Shown: positions 26,497-34,711 of the stretch, piece by piece | Layout: every line of letters starts with the position of its first letter | How positions within the stretch are numbered: the stretch's first letter is position 1 | Assembly (NCBI RefSeq): GCF_030159855.1 | Contig: NZ_BSNG01000004.1 | Coordinates: 62,001 to 126,000, forward strand | From: Devosia yakushimensis | Lineage (GTDB): Bacteria; Pseudomonadota; Alphaproteobacteria; Rhizobiales; Devosiaceae | Direction of reading: 5' to 3' | DNA length: 64,000 bases | Made by a program: the position numbers and the translations under genes | The notes under the pieces: generated by a model | What the model saw: the letters and a program-made list of their open reading frames with translations, nothing else | Database searches by the model: none | Told to the model about the DNA's origin: nothing

Positions 26497-27224
26497 TCCT
26501 GTTTCCAGCCATCGACCTCAAGGATGGCCAATGCGTGCGCCTCAAGCTGGGCGACATGAACCAGGCCACCGTGTTCAACGACGATCCGGCGGCCCAGGCC
26601 AAGAGCTTTGAGGATCAGGGGTTCGAGTATCTCCATGTTGTCGATCTCAACGGCGCCTTTGCCGGCGAGAGTGTCAATGGTGCGGCCGTCGAGTCCATCC
26701 TGAAGGCGGTCAAATTCCCCGTCCAGCTGGGCGGCGGCATTCGCAATCTCGGCCATATCGAAAGCTGGCTCGACAAGGGCCTGGCCCGGGTGATCCTCGG
26801 TACGGTTGCCGTGCGCGATCCGGCACTGGTCAAGGAAGCGGCCAGCAAGTGGCCCGGCCAGGTCGCTGTGGGCATTGATGCCCGTGGCGGCATGGTGGCG
26901 GTTGAGGGTTGGGCGGAGACGTCCGAACTGAGCGTCATCGAACTCGCCAAGCGCTTTGAAGGCGCTGGGGTCGCGGCCATCATCTATACCGATATCGACA
27001 GGGATGGCGTGCTGGCCGGCATCAATTGGGAGTCGACGCTGGAGTTGGCTCGCGCCACCTCCATTCCGGTGATCGCCTCCGGGGGTCTGGCCTCCATGAC
27101 CGATATCGAGCGCATGACGCAGCCCGATTATGCCGTGCTCGAAGGCGCCATTTCCGGCCGCGCGCTTTATGACGGGCGGATTGATTCACGTGAAGCATTG
27201 GCCTTGTTGAGGAAAGCCGCATGA
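26493..27224 (+). CDS. hisA: Phosphoribosylformimino-5-aminoimidazole carboxamide ribotide isomerase
   Basis: HisA (243 residues) is a (beta/alpha)8 barrel that isomerises ProFAR in histidine synthesis. The N-terminal half has FPAIDLKDGQCVRL with the catalytic Asp, and GGGIRNL binds phosphate. The second Asp is in YTDIDRDGVLAG, and the second phosphate loop is IASGGLASM. The C-terminus contains the parS-like site at 27182 within the codons for IDSREALAL. The ATG at 26493 overlaps hisH by four bases; hisF begins in its stop. Confidence 0.96.
   Translation: MILFPAIDLKDGQCVRLKLGDMNQATVFNDDPAAQAKSFEDQGFEYLHVVDLNGAFAGESVNGAAVESILKAVKFPVQLGGGIRNLGHIESWLDKGLARVILGTVAVRDPALVKEAASKWPGQVAVGIDARGGMVAVEGWAETSELSVIELAKRFEGAGVAAIIYTDIDRDGVLAGINWESTLELARATSIPVIASGGLASMTDIERMTQPDYAVLEGAISGRALYDGRIDSREALALLRKAA
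27182..27197. other. parS-like site 7, GANTC variant, inside hisA
   Basis: TGATTCACGTGAAGCA keeps the core TTCACGTGAA. The left half-site creates GATTC, and the right half has one extra change (AAGCA). It codes for part of the HisA C-terminus. Confidence 0.55.
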
Positions 27225-28018
27225 CCCTCAAGACCCGTCTGATCCCCTGCCTCGACGTGATGGGCGGCCGTGTCGTCAAGGGTGTGCAATTCGTCGATCT
27301 CAAGGATGCCGGCGACCCGGTGGAAGCGGCCATCGCCTATGATGCGGCGGGCGCCGATGAATTGACTTTCCTCGATATCACCGCCAGCCACGAAGGCCGC
27401 GACACCATTTTCGACGTCGTGGCGCGCACCGCCGAACACTGCTTCATGCCGGTGACGGTGGGCGGCGGCGTCCGCTCGATCGAGGATATCCGCAAGCTCC
27501 TGCTCGCCGGCGCCGACAAGGTCGCCATCAATTCGGCGGCGGTCAGCGATCCCGATTTCATCGAGCGGGCGGCCGACAAATTCGGCAATCAATGCATCGT
27601 CGTTTCGGTCGATGCCAAGCAGCGATTGGCCCAGCGCATTGGCGGGGACAATAAGTCCGAATGGGAAATCTTCACCCATGGCGGCCGCAAGCCGACCGGG
27701 CTCGATGCGGTGGAATTTGCCATCCGCCTGGTCGAGCGCGGGGCCGGCGAATTGCTGGTGACCTCGATGGATCGCGATGGCACCAAATCCGGCTTCGATC
27801 TGGCGCTGACCCGCGCCATTGCCGATGCGGTGGAAGTGCCGGTTATCGCTTCGGGCGGTGTGGGGAGCCTGCAGGATCTGGTCGATGGCGTGAAAGAGGG
27901 CCATGCCAGCGCTGTGCTGGCGGCCTCGATCTTCCACTTCGGCACCTTCACCATCCCCCAGGCCAAGCACTATCTGCGCGAGCATGGCGTGGATGTGCGC
28001 ATGGACCGGGCCGCCTAA
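27221..28018 (+). CDS. hisF: Imidazole glycerol phosphate synthase subunit HisF
   Basis: HisF (265 residues) is the cyclase barrel that works with HisH. Catalytic Asp is in LIPCLDVMGGRVVKGV, phosphate-binding GGGVRSIED and later SGGVGSLQDL are present, and the second Asp is in TSMDRDGTKSGFD. The QCIVVSVDAK segment is typical. The start overlaps the hisA stop by four bases. hisE follows after 17 bp with GGAGG at the right distance. Confidence 0.96.
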   Translation: MTLKTRLIPCLDVMGGRVVKGVQFVDLKDAGDPVEAAIAYDAAGADELTFLDITASHEGRDTIFDVVARTAEHCFMPVTVGGGVRSIEDIRKLLLAGADKVAINSAAVSDPDFIERAADKFGNQCIVVSVDAKQRLAQRIGGDNKSEWEIFTHGGRKPTGLDAVEFAIRLVERGAGELLVTSMDRDGTKSGFDLALTRAIADAVEVPVIASGGVGSLQDLVDGVKEGHASAVLAASIFHFGTFTIPQAKHYLREHGVDVRMDRAA

Positions 28019-28035
28019 CGGCATTGGAGGCATTC

Positions 28036-28359
28036 ATGCCTATGACTCTTGAAACTCTCGACCAGCGCCTGGCTCTGCGCGCCGCCGCTTCGCCCGACGA
28101 AAGCTACACCGCCAAGCTGATTGCCCGTGGCGTGGAAAAATGCGCGCAGAAGCTGGGCGAGGAAGCCACCGAGGCGGTGATTGCCGCGGTCAGTCGCGAC
28201 AAGCCGGAACTGGTCAAGGAAAGCGCCGACCTGCTCTATCACCTGCTGGTCCTGCTGCGCGCTTCGGGCGTCGCGCTGGACGATGTCATGGCCGAACTCG
28301 ATGCCCGCACCGCCCAATCCGGCCTCGCCGAAAAGGCCAGCCGCAAGGACAATTCCTGA
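28036..28359 (+). CDS. hisE: Phosphoribosyl-ATP pyrophosphohydrolase
   Basis: HisE (107 residues) hydrolyses PR-ATP to PR-AMP in the second step of histidine synthesis. It is the stand-alone form. The nucleotide-binding pattern QKLGEEATEAVIAA and DLLYHLLVLL, with acidic metal ligands, is present. Start at 28036 follows GGAGG by five bases; a second ATG at 28042 is possible. The coaA start begins directly after the stop codon. The PR-AMP cyclohydrolase gene hisI and hisG are not in this window. Confidence 0.94.
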   Translation: MPMTLETLDQRLALRAAASPDESYTAKLIARGVEKCAQKLGEEATEAVIAAVSRDKPELVKESADLLYHLLVLLRASGVALDDVMAELDARTAQSGLAEKASRKDNS

Positions 28360-29307
28360 ATGAGCAAGCGCAAGGGACCCAATCCCTACCACCATTTCAC
28401 CAAGGCGGAATGGTCCGCTTTGCGCGCCGATGAGCCCATGACGCTGACGCGGGACGACATTGCCCGCCTGCGCACACTGTCGGACCCCATTTCGCTGGAA
28501 GAGGCCGAGGAAGTCTATCTGCCGCTGACGCGCCTCCTGTCCTTCTATGTCGAGGCCATCCAGGGCCTGCACAATGTTTCAGCGCGGTTCCTCGAAACAC
28601 CGGACCACAAAGTGCCCTTCATCATCGGGGTCGCCGGATCAGTCGCGGTCGGCAAATCCACCACCGCGCGTATTCTCCAGGCCCTGCTGCAGCGCTGGCC
28701 GTCGAGCCCCAAGGTTGACCTGGTGACCACCGACGGTTTTTTGTATCCCAATGCGGTGCTGACCGAGCGCGGCATCATGCAGCGCAAGGGCTTTCCCGAA
28801 AGCTATGACCGTGGGCGCTTCGTCGCCTTCCTCGCCGATATCAAATCGGGCAAGGCCAATGTCAAAGCCCCGGTCTATTCGCACCTGGTCTATGACGTGG
28901 TGCCGGGAGGAGAGGTCGTGGTCGACCGGCCCGATATCCTGATCGTCGAGGGGCTCAATATTTTGCAGCCCGGCGAATTGCCGAAAAACGGCAATCCGAT
29001 CGTCTTTGCGTCCGACTTCCTCGATTTCTCGATCTATATCGACGCCGACACCGACGAGCTGGAGGGCTGGTATCTCGAGCGCTTCTTCCGTCTGCGCGAA
29101 ACCGCCTTCCAGGACCCGACCTCCTATTTCCGCCGTATCGCTGAAATGAGCGAGGAGGAAGCCGGCGAGTTCGGCCGCAATATCTGGCGGACGATCAACT
29201 TGCCCAACCTGATCGACAATGTCCTGCCCACCCGCGGCCGCGCCGATCTGGTGCTCAAAAAGGGCAGGGATCATCTGATCGAGGAAGTGCAGCTGAGAAG
29301 GGTTTAG
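28360..29307 (+). CDS. coaA: Type I pantothenate kinase
   Basis: CoaA (315 residues) phosphorylates pantothenate, the first committed step of CoA synthesis. P-loop: GVAGSVAVGKSTTARIL near residue 90. Next are VDLVTTDGFLYPNAVL and the substrate loop YDRGRFVAFL, with IVEGLNILQ binding the nucleotide. IYIDADTDELEGWYLERFFRLR is the family signature. It directly abuts hisE, giving a transcription link between histidine and CoA genes that is common in Rhizobiales. Confidence 0.95.
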   Translation: MSKRKGPNPYHHFTKAEWSALRADEPMTLTRDDIARLRTLSDPISLEEAEEVYLPLTRLLSFYVEAIQGLHNVSARFLETPDHKVPFIIGVAGSVAVGKSTTARILQALLQRWPSSPKVDLVTTDGFLYPNAVLTERGIMQRKGFPESYDRGRFVAFLADIKSGKANVKAPVYSHLVYDVVPGGEVVVDRPDILIVEGLNILQPGELPKNGNPIVFASDFLDFSIYIDADTDELEGWYLERFFRLRETAFQDPTSYFRRIAEMSEEEAGEFGRNIWRTINLPNLIDNVLPTRGRADLVLKKGRDHLIEEVQLRRV

Positions 29308-29320
29308 GTTTTTCGCCGCC

Positions 29321-29671
29321 TCAATAGGTGCCCTGTTGTGGCTGGCTCAGGATGATCTGGTTACCATCCGGATCGCGGAACTTGGCGGTTTTGAAAAAAT
29401 CCCCGAAGGCTTTGGCGACCGGCACGATGCCGTGCAGCCCCAGCCGCCCCAATTCCTCGGCAATGTCGTCGACCACCAGGGTCAGCGCCGAAGCGCCCGC
29501 CCGGTCGGCATCGGTGAACACCTGGATCCAGCCGCCGCCCGGCGTCTTCCATTCGGCCACGTCATTGATCGGCCTGGCATCGGGCATGCGTCCGAACAGG
29601 CGCTCGTAGAAGTCGATCGCCTCGCCAATGTCTTCCACGGCAATGCCGGCCAGGGCGTTGGTGATGGTCAT
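29321..29671 (-). CDS. VOC-family (glyoxalase-like) protein
   Basis: The protein is 116 residues, a single vicinal-oxygen-chelate fold. Conserved VOC features are EDIGEAIDFYERLFG near residue 12, a central WIQVFTDADRAG strand and the C-terminal motif FRDPDGNQIILSQP. Proteins of this type include bleomycin-resistance and glyoxalase-like enzymes, so the substrate is unknown. It is on the minus strand between coaA and dapB, with both neighbours on the plus strand, so it is its own unit. The ATG at 29671 was chosen by conservation. Confidence 0.85.
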   Translation of the reverse strand: MTITNALAGIAVEDIGEAIDFYERLFGRMPDARPINDVAEWKTPGGGWIQVFTDADRAGASALTLVVDDIAEELGRLGLHGIVPVAKAFGDFFKTAKFRDPDGNQIILSQPQQGTY

Positions 29672-29792
29672 GTCGCGTCCTGATTTGGTCTGTTGCTGGG
29701 CAAACACTATCACGCCCATTGTGTTCCGGTAGCGCTGTTGGCGTTTGCGCGTGCCGCTGCTATAGCCGATGCCGACTATTCGGAGATGGATG

Positions 29793-30605
29793 ATGACGCA
29801 GCTCAAGGTGGTAGTGGCGGGTGCAGGCGGGCGCATGGGCGCGGCCAATATCAAAGCCATAGCCGGCCATCCCGATCTCGTGCTGCATGCCGCTATCGAC
29901 CGGCCCGGCTCGCCCGCCATCGGCAAGGATGCGGGCACGCTGGCCGGCAGCGATGCCCTGGGCGTTCTGGTGAGTGACGATATCGATGCCGTGCTCGCTG
30001 GCGCCGATGCCATTATCGATTTCACCGCGCCCGGCGCCAGCGTCGCCCTGGCGCAAAAGGCTGCGGCGCGGGGGCTCGTTCATATCATCGGCACGACGGG
30101 TTGTTCGGAAGCCGACGATGCGGCCATTGCCGCCGCCGGCGCGGCGGGCGCCCGCATCGTCAAGTCGGGCAATTTCTCCATGGGCATGGTGGTGCTGGCC
30201 AATCTGGTGCGCCAGGCCGCGGCGGCCCTCGCCGATTACGATGTCGAAATCTTCGAAATGCACCACGCCAAAAAGGTCGATGCCCCCTCGGGCACCGCGC
30301 TGATGCTGGGCGAGGCCGCGGCAGCCGGACGCAATGTCCTGCTCAAGGACAAGAAAGTCAGCGGGCGCGATGGTCATACCGGCGCGCGCGAACCCGGCAC
30401 GATCGGTTTTACCGCTTTGCGCGGCGGCACGGTGATCGGCGATCACCTGGTGATCCTGGCGGGGCCCTCTGAGCGCATCGAGCTCAATCACAAGGCCGAA
30501 GACCGCACCATCTATGCCAATGGCGCCGCCCGCGCCGTGCTCTGGGCCCATGGGCAAAAGCCGGGCCTTTATTCCATGGTCGACGTGCTCGGCCTTATCG
30601 ACTGA
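29793..30605 (+). CDS. dapB: 4-hydroxy-tetrahydrodipicolinate reductase
   Basis: DapB (270 residues) makes tetrahydrodipicolinate in lysine and peptidoglycan synthesis. The NAD(P) motif VVVAGAGGRMGAANI is near residue 5. IDFTAPGASV and IIGTTGCSE follow. The catalytic loop is EMHHAKKVDAPSGTAL, with the conserved His and Lys. The ATG at 29793 has CGGAG 7 bases upstream; a second in-frame ATG is three bases earlier. gpmA begins 17 bp after the stop and is likely co-transcribed. Confidence 0.96.
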   Translation: MTQLKVVVAGAGGRMGAANIKAIAGHPDLVLHAAIDRPGSPAIGKDAGTLAGSDALGVLVSDDIDAVLAGADAIIDFTAPGASVALAQKAAARGLVHIIGTTGCSEADDAAIAAAGAAGARIVKSGNFSMGMVVLANLVRQAAAALADYDVEIFEMHHAKKVDAPSGTALMLGEAAAAGRNVLLKDKKVSGRDGHTGAREPGTIGFTALRGGTVIGDHLVILAGPSERIELNHKAEDRTIYANGAARAVLWAHGQKPGLYSMVDVLGLID

Positions 30606-30622
30606 ACAAGGACAATTCCCAT

Positions 30623-31237
30623 ATGACCGGCACCCTGATCCTCGTGCGCCATGGCGAAAGCGAGTGGAACCTCAAGAACCTCTTTACCGGCTGGCGCAAT
30701 CCGGACCTGACCGAAAAGGGCATCGGGGAAGCCCGCGCCACCGGCAAGGCGCTGAAAGCCAAGGGCATCTTGCCCGATCTCTATTACACCTCCGCCCTGC
30801 GCCGCGCCCAGCACACGCTGGACCTGATGCTGGAAGAGATGGATATCCTCAACGTCACCATCACCCGCAATATCGCGCTCAACGAGCGCGACTATGGGGA
30901 CCTCTCGGGCCTCAACAAGGATGATGCGCGGGCCAAATGGGGTGAGGAACAGGTGCTGATCTGGCGCCGCTCCTTCGATGTGCCCCCGCCGGGCGGGGAA
31001 AGCCTCAAGGACACCGCGGCCCGCACCCTGCCCTATTACGAGGCGGAAATCCTGCCCCAGCTCAAGGCCGGCAAGACCATTCTTATCGCCGCCCATGGCA
31101 ATTCGCTGCGGGCGCTGGTGATGGCGATTGAGGGGCTGACGCCCGAGCAGATTTTGAAGCGGGAAATCGCGACGGGTCAGCCCACGGTTTACAATATCGG
31201 GGCCGAAGGGCAGCTCGAAGCGCGGATCGAAATTTAA
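30623..31237 (+). CDS. gpmA: 2,3-bisphosphoglycerate-dependent phosphoglycerate mutase
   Basis: GpmA (204 residues) interconverts 3- and 2-phosphoglycerate in glycolysis. The phospho-histidine motif LVRHGESEWN is near residue 8. The second catalytic site is LNERDYGDLSG, with ALRRAQHTL before it. The second histidine lies in LIAAHGNSLRAL. The length is the short form found in alphaproteobacteria. It follows dapB closely, and an inverted-repeat element begins 5 bp after its stop. Confidence 0.95.
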   Translation: MTGTLILVRHGESEWNLKNLFTGWRNPDLTEKGIGEARATGKALKAKGILPDLYYTSALRRAQHTLDLMLEEMDILNVTITRNIALNERDYGDLSGLNKDDARAKWGEEQVLIWRRSFDVPPPGGESLKDTAARTLPYYEAEILPQLKAGKTILIAAHGNSLRALVMAIEGLTPEQILKREIATGQPTVYNIGAEGQLEARIEI

Positions 31238-31242
31238 GAGGG

Positions 31243-31358
31243 ATACCCCCTCCTAACCTCCCCCTGATAGGGGGAGGGACCGCTCAGTGGTTTGACTCGA
31301 TGCAGTTCCAGGAGTGGAGAGATCCCTCCCCCTATCAGGGGGAGGCTAGGTGGGGGTA
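31243..31358. repeat. Inverted-repeat element, copy 2
   Basis: Arms at 31243-31279 and 31323-31358 match the arms of the 24577 element closely, with a few base changes (a T to A change and a CTAGGT variant). It begins 5 bp after gpmA and may act as its terminator. Confidence 0.8.
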
Positions 31359-31368
31359 ATCCCCCACC

Positions 31369-31384
31369 GATTCACGTGAAACTT
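31369..31384. other. parS-like site 8, GANTC variant, at ada-like stop
   Basis: CGATTCACGTGAAACT has the exact core TTCACGTGAA with GATTC on the left. It overlaps the stop codon of the methyltransferase gene on the minus strand. Confidence 0.65.
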
Positions 31385-32252
31385 AATGCGCGGCCGAGAC
31401 CACGCCGGCTTCCCAGCCCAGGATGGCCCGTTTGCGCGGCACGCCCCAGTGATAGCCGGTCAGCGCGCCTGATGTGCCCACCACGCGATGGCAGGGCACG
31501 ACGAAGCTGATGGGGTTCTTGCCCACGGCCGCGCCGACGGCACGCGCCGCGGTGGGCCGGCCGATATGGTTGGCGACGGCCGAATAGGTCGTTGCCTGCC
31601 CCACCGGAATCTTGAGCAGCGTTTCCCACACCTTGACCTCGAAATCGGTGCCGATCAGCACCACCCGCACCGGCCGGTCTGCCGACCAGCGCGCGGGATC
31701 GAAGGCCTGGGCGATCAGCGGGGCGACACGGGCATCGTTGCGGGTAAAGCGCGCCTTGGGCCAGCGATTGGCCAGGTCTTCGAAGGCCTGTTCCACGCTG
31801 GTTTTGGCATCGGCAAAGCCCAGCCCCGACATGCCATATTCAGTAGCCGTTACCACGGCCAGCCCGAAGGGCGAGGGCGCGACGCCCCAGACCATGTCGA
31901 GCCCTTCCCCACCGGCGCGGAAAATGCCGGGCGGCATGGCTTCATAGGCAACGAACAGGTCGTGCAACCGGGATGTGGAGCTCAATCCCACCTGATAGGT
32001 GGTATCGAGCACGCTTTCCCGCGCGCGCAGCAGGCTCTTGGCATGGTCCAGCGCCACGGCCTGGGCAAAGCTTTTGGGAGAAAGGCCGCACCAGCGCCGG
32101 AAGAGGTCGCTCAATTGCCGCTCGGTCAATCCCAGCGCGCGGGCAAAGCGCGGCAGGTCGGCAACGTCCGGGCCATTCTCGCTCAGATAGCGGATGGCAG
32201 TCTGGATGGTTTCGTAGTCGGTATCGGGCGTAAGGGGCATGATCTGGTTCAT
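31383..32252 (-). CDS. Methylated-DNA-protein cysteine methyltransferase with AraC-type domain (Ada-like)
   Basis: The protein has about 289 residues. The N-terminal half is an AraC-like helix-turn-helix region (ARALGLTERQLSDLFRRW, LLRARESVLDTTYQVGLSS). The C-terminal half is an O6-alkylguanine-DNA alkyltransferase: the active cysteine lies in VVPCHRVVG, preceded by VGAAVGKNPISF, with GYHWGVPRKRAIL after. This layout lacks the Ada N-terminal zinc cysteines, so it probably repairs DNA and may act as a regulator. Start is uncertain; ATGs at 32252 and 32264 are both possible. It is a single gene on the minus strand. Confidence 0.87.
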   Translation of the reverse strand: MNQIMPLTPDTDYETIQTAIRYLSENGPDVADLPRFARALGLTERQLSDLFRRWCGLSPKSFAQAVALDHAKSLLRARESVLDTTYQVGLSSTSRLHDLFVAYEAMPPGIFRAGGEGLDMVWGVAPSPFGLAVVTATEYGMSGLGFADAKTSVEQAFEDLANRWPKARFTRNDARVAPLIAQAFDPARWSADRPVRVVLIGTDFEVKVWETLLKIPVGQATTYSAVANHIGRPTAARAVGAAVGKNPISFVVPCHRVVGTSGALTGYHWGVPRKRAILGWEAGVVSAAH

Positions 32253-32332
32253 TGGAACACCCATGATCTTGTCTTGGTCATGGGATGATCTAGGCATTTG
32301 TGACTGATAATGCGACCCGGTTTTGACGCGCC

Positions 32333-32815
32333 TCAGGCGCGGGCCTTGCGCAGCGCGGTGCCAAAAGCCTTGGCGAAGCTCGCCTTGTCATCGCTGTTGA
32401 GGAAGGCTCCGATTTCGATGTCTTCGCGCCCGGCCCGCAGGCGCAGGGCCAGCGTTCTTTCATTGTCGTCCCGCTCCAGCACCAGCCGCACCAGCCGCGG
32501 CTCGAAGCGGCGCAAGACGCGGTCGCCTTTGGCATCCACGCTGGCAATCTCCAGCTGGTCGGACCACATGCGCACGATTTCGCGCCTTTTGCCCTGGCGC
32601 GAGGAAAAATAGAAGGTGAGGGCAATCGCCACGCCATCAAGCGCGGCAAAGCCCGCCATGGCCCAGAACGAGCCGGACAGCACCAGCAGGAGCGGCGAGA
32701 GAATCAAAAGAACCAGCAGGGCCGCGACAAGCCGCTTGCCGCCCCGCCCCAAGGCGCGGTGAGGCGTCAGTTCCGCGGCAAACAGCGGCGAAGTGGTTGT
32801 GGCTTGCATCGGCAT
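32333..32815 (-). CDS. DUF2244 family membrane protein
   Basis: The protein is 160 residues with two adjacent hydrophobic segments (about residues 28-50 and 52-70) and a soluble C-terminal half. It fits DUF2244, a family found with endonuclease III genes in alphaproteobacteria, as here, where nth is divergent and 46 bp away. Its function is unknown. The ATG is at 32815, with a second in-frame ATG two codons later. Cytoplasmic membrane location is predicted from the helices. Confidence 0.78.
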   Translation of the reverse strand: MPMQATTTSPLFAAELTPHRALGRGGKRLVAALLVLLILSPLLLVLSGSFWAMAGFAALDGVAIALTFYFSSRQGKRREIVRMWSDQLEIASVDAKGDRVLRRFEPRLVRLVLERDDNERTLALRLRAGREDIEIGAFLNSDDKASFAKAFGTALRKARA

Positions 32816-32861
32816 GGCTGTCTCTGGGAAAGACTATAGGCGCAGAATCAGTGTCGAGAGA

Positions 32862-33536
32862 ATGGCCGTGGCAAAAAAAGTGAAGAGCCTTCCCAAGGCG
32901 GATATCGAAGCCATCTTCGCCCGGTTTCATGAAATAGAGCCCGAACCCAAGGGCGAACTCGATTATATCAATGCCTTTACGCTTCTGGTGGCCGTGGTGC
33001 TTTCGGCCCAGGCAACCGACGCGGGGGTCAACAAGGCCACCAAGCGCCTGTTCGAGCTGGCCCCCTCGCCCGCCGCCATGGTGGCCCTGGGGCAGGACGC
33101 AATCGAAGCCCAGATCAAGACCATTGGCCTCTTCCGCACCAAGGCCAAGAATGTCTTTGCCCTGAGCCAGATGCTGCTCGATCGGCATAATGGCGAAGTG
33201 CCCGAGGATCGGGAGGCGCTCGAAGCCCTGCCCGGCGTTGGCCGCAAGACCGCCAATGTGGTGCTCAATATCTGGTTCAAGCAGCCGACCATCGCGGTGG
33301 ATACCCACCTGTTCCGCGTCGGCAATCGCACCGGGCTGGCACCCGGCGCCACGCCCCTGGCGGTGGAACAGGCCCTGCTCAAGGCCGTGCCGCCGCAATA
33401 TCTGCTGCATGCCCATCACTGGCTGATCCTGCACGGCCGCTATGTCTGCAAGGCGCGCAAGCCCGAATGCTGGCGCTGCGCCATCGCTCAATGGTGCCGG
33501 TTCGAGCCGAAATCACCCTTGCCCAGGGGTGCCTGA
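32862..33536 (+). CDS. nth: Endonuclease III
   Basis: Nth (224 residues) removes oxidised pyrimidines and cuts at abasic sites. The helix-hairpin-helix is LPGVGRKTANVVLN near residue 125, with the catalytic Asp in VDTHLFRVGNR. The catalytic Lys lies in this hairpin. The 4Fe-4S cluster cysteines have the exact C-x6-C-x2-C-x5-C spacing in CKARKPECWRCAIAQWC. The ATG at 32862 follows GAGAG closely. It diverges from DUF2244 and its stop lies 3 bp from the DUF2214 stop. Confidence 0.96.
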   Translation: MAVAKKVKSLPKADIEAIFARFHEIEPEPKGELDYINAFTLLVAVVLSAQATDAGVNKATKRLFELAPSPAAMVALGQDAIEAQIKTIGLFRTKAKNVFALSQMLLDRHNGEVPEDREALEALPGVGRKTANVVLNIWFKQPTIAVDTHLFRVGNRTGLAPGATPLAVEQALLKAVPPQYLLHAHHWLILHGRYVCKARKPECWRCAIAQWCRFEPKSPLPRGA

Positions 33537-33539
33537 GCC

Positions 33540-33995
33540 TCAGGCTATGCCATAGCCGCGTGCCATGGCCGCGGCGAAGATCGGGATCAGCACCAGCACG
33601 GCCACCTCGCCATGCACGAATCTGCGGCTGGCGGCGATTTCGCTGGCCGGCGGGGCAAAATCCGGCTCGCTGGCCAGCCGCTTGCGCCAGCGCAGCAGCG
33701 ATAGCGTCGGCTGGATCGACAATAGCCCCACCACGAGGAAGGCCGCCATTTTGCCCCAGAAGGCGAAATTGGTCAGGTAATAGCTCGCATCGGTGCCGCC
33801 GAAAAAGACGCGGAGGAACCCCACCACGATAACCAGGCCCGCCACCGCGCCATAGGCGCCATCGATTTTGGCGAGCTGGTTGAGCCGGCTTCCGGCAATG
33901 CCCGGCCGCAGCATGGCAAATTCGGCGGCAATGATGCCGACCAGGGTAAAGACCGCCAGGTGGTGAGCAATCGCCAGCAGGAGTCCGATATCCAT
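33540..33995 (-). CDS. DUF2214 family membrane protein
   Basis: This 151-residue protein has four predicted transmembrane helices: about residues 5-25, 45-65, 75-100 and 125-148. It fits DUF2214, a family of unknown role. The ATG at 33995 follows GAGGA by seven bases. It diverges from a TetR-family gene, and the 60-bp gap contains a 28-bp inverted repeat that is a plausible operator for both. This suggests control by that regulator. Confidence 0.8.
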   Translation of the reverse strand: MDIGLLLAIAHHLAVFTLVGIIAAEFAMLRPGIAGSRLNQLAKIDGAYGAVAGLVIVVGFLRVFFGGTDASYYLTNFAFWGKMAAFLVVGLLSIQPTLSLLRWRKRLASEPDFAPPASEIAASRRFVHGEVAVLVLIPIFAAAMARGYGIA

Positions 33996-34026
33996 TTGCC
34001 CGTCCTCAACACGGTATGTTATCATC

Positions 34027-34054
34027 GATCACATATCTGCTCTCTTATGTGATC
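34027..34054. promoter_or_regulatory. 28-bp TetR-type operator
   Basis: GATCACATA at 34027-34035 and TATGTGATC at 34046-34054 are perfect 9-bp inverse complements separated by 10 bases. The right arm ends one base before the tetR start codon, and the DUF2214 start is 32 bp away on the other side. Confidence 0.75.
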
Positions 34055-34055
34055 A

Positions 34056-34616
34056 ATGTCAACATCCATCAACGCCCCCTATCATCACGGCAATCTCCGC
34101 CAGGCCCTGCTCGAAGCGGCCCTCATTATTCTCGAGCGCGAGGGCGAGGCGGGGCTGGGTCTGCGCGATCTGGCGCGGGCCGTCGGCGTTTCGGCGGCCG
34201 CGCCCTATCGCCATTTCGATAGCCGGGCGGCCCTGCTCGAAGCGCTGGCGGTGACCGGCTTCCAGCGCTTCACCGCCGCCATGGAGGCCATTCCCGCCAC
34301 CAATCCACCTGACCTGATGGCGGCCATGGGCAAGACCTATGTGCTCTTCGCGCTCGACAATGCCAATCTCTTCCGGCTGATGTTCTCGCCCCAACTCAGC
34401 AAGGACGGCCGCCCCGGCCTGCGCATCGCCGCCGATATGGCCTTCGATACCCTGCGCCATGTCAGTGGCGGCGATACCAGGACAGGCCGGATCGCGGCGC
34501 TGGCGGCCTGGGCCAGGGTGCATGGCCTGGCCGTATTGCTGCTCGACGGCCAGATCGCCCTGCGCGCCGGCGAGGACACCGAGGCGCTGATCGCCGAGAT
34601 TGTCGAACATCTTTGA
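34056..34616 (+). CDS. TetR/AcrR-family regulator
   Basis: The protein is 186 residues. The N-terminal DNA-binding domain contains LRQALLEAALIILEREGEAGLGLRDLARAVGVSAAAPYRHFDSR, a typical TetR helix-turn-helix. The rest is a helical ligand domain of the WHG type with LLDGQIALRAG near the end. No ligand can be named. It diverges from the DUF2214 gene and its start abuts a palindromic operator, so autorepression and control of the neighbour are likely. Confidence 0.9.
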   Translation: MSTSINAPYHHGNLRQALLEAALIILEREGEAGLGLRDLARAVGVSAAAPYRHFDSRAALLEALAVTGFQRFTAAMEAIPATNPPDLMAAMGKTYVLFALDNANLFRLMFSPQLSKDGRPGLRIAADMAFDTLRHVSGGDTRTGRIAALAAWARVHGLAVLLLDGQIALRAGEDTEALIAEIVEHL

Positions 34617-34711
34617 GGCCCGCATTGCGGCAGACGCGGCTAAAGCTTGCCCCGACGCCGTCACCCGTCTAAACCGGGCGACGGTAATTTTCCTCACCGG
34701 CGGACCGCTTC

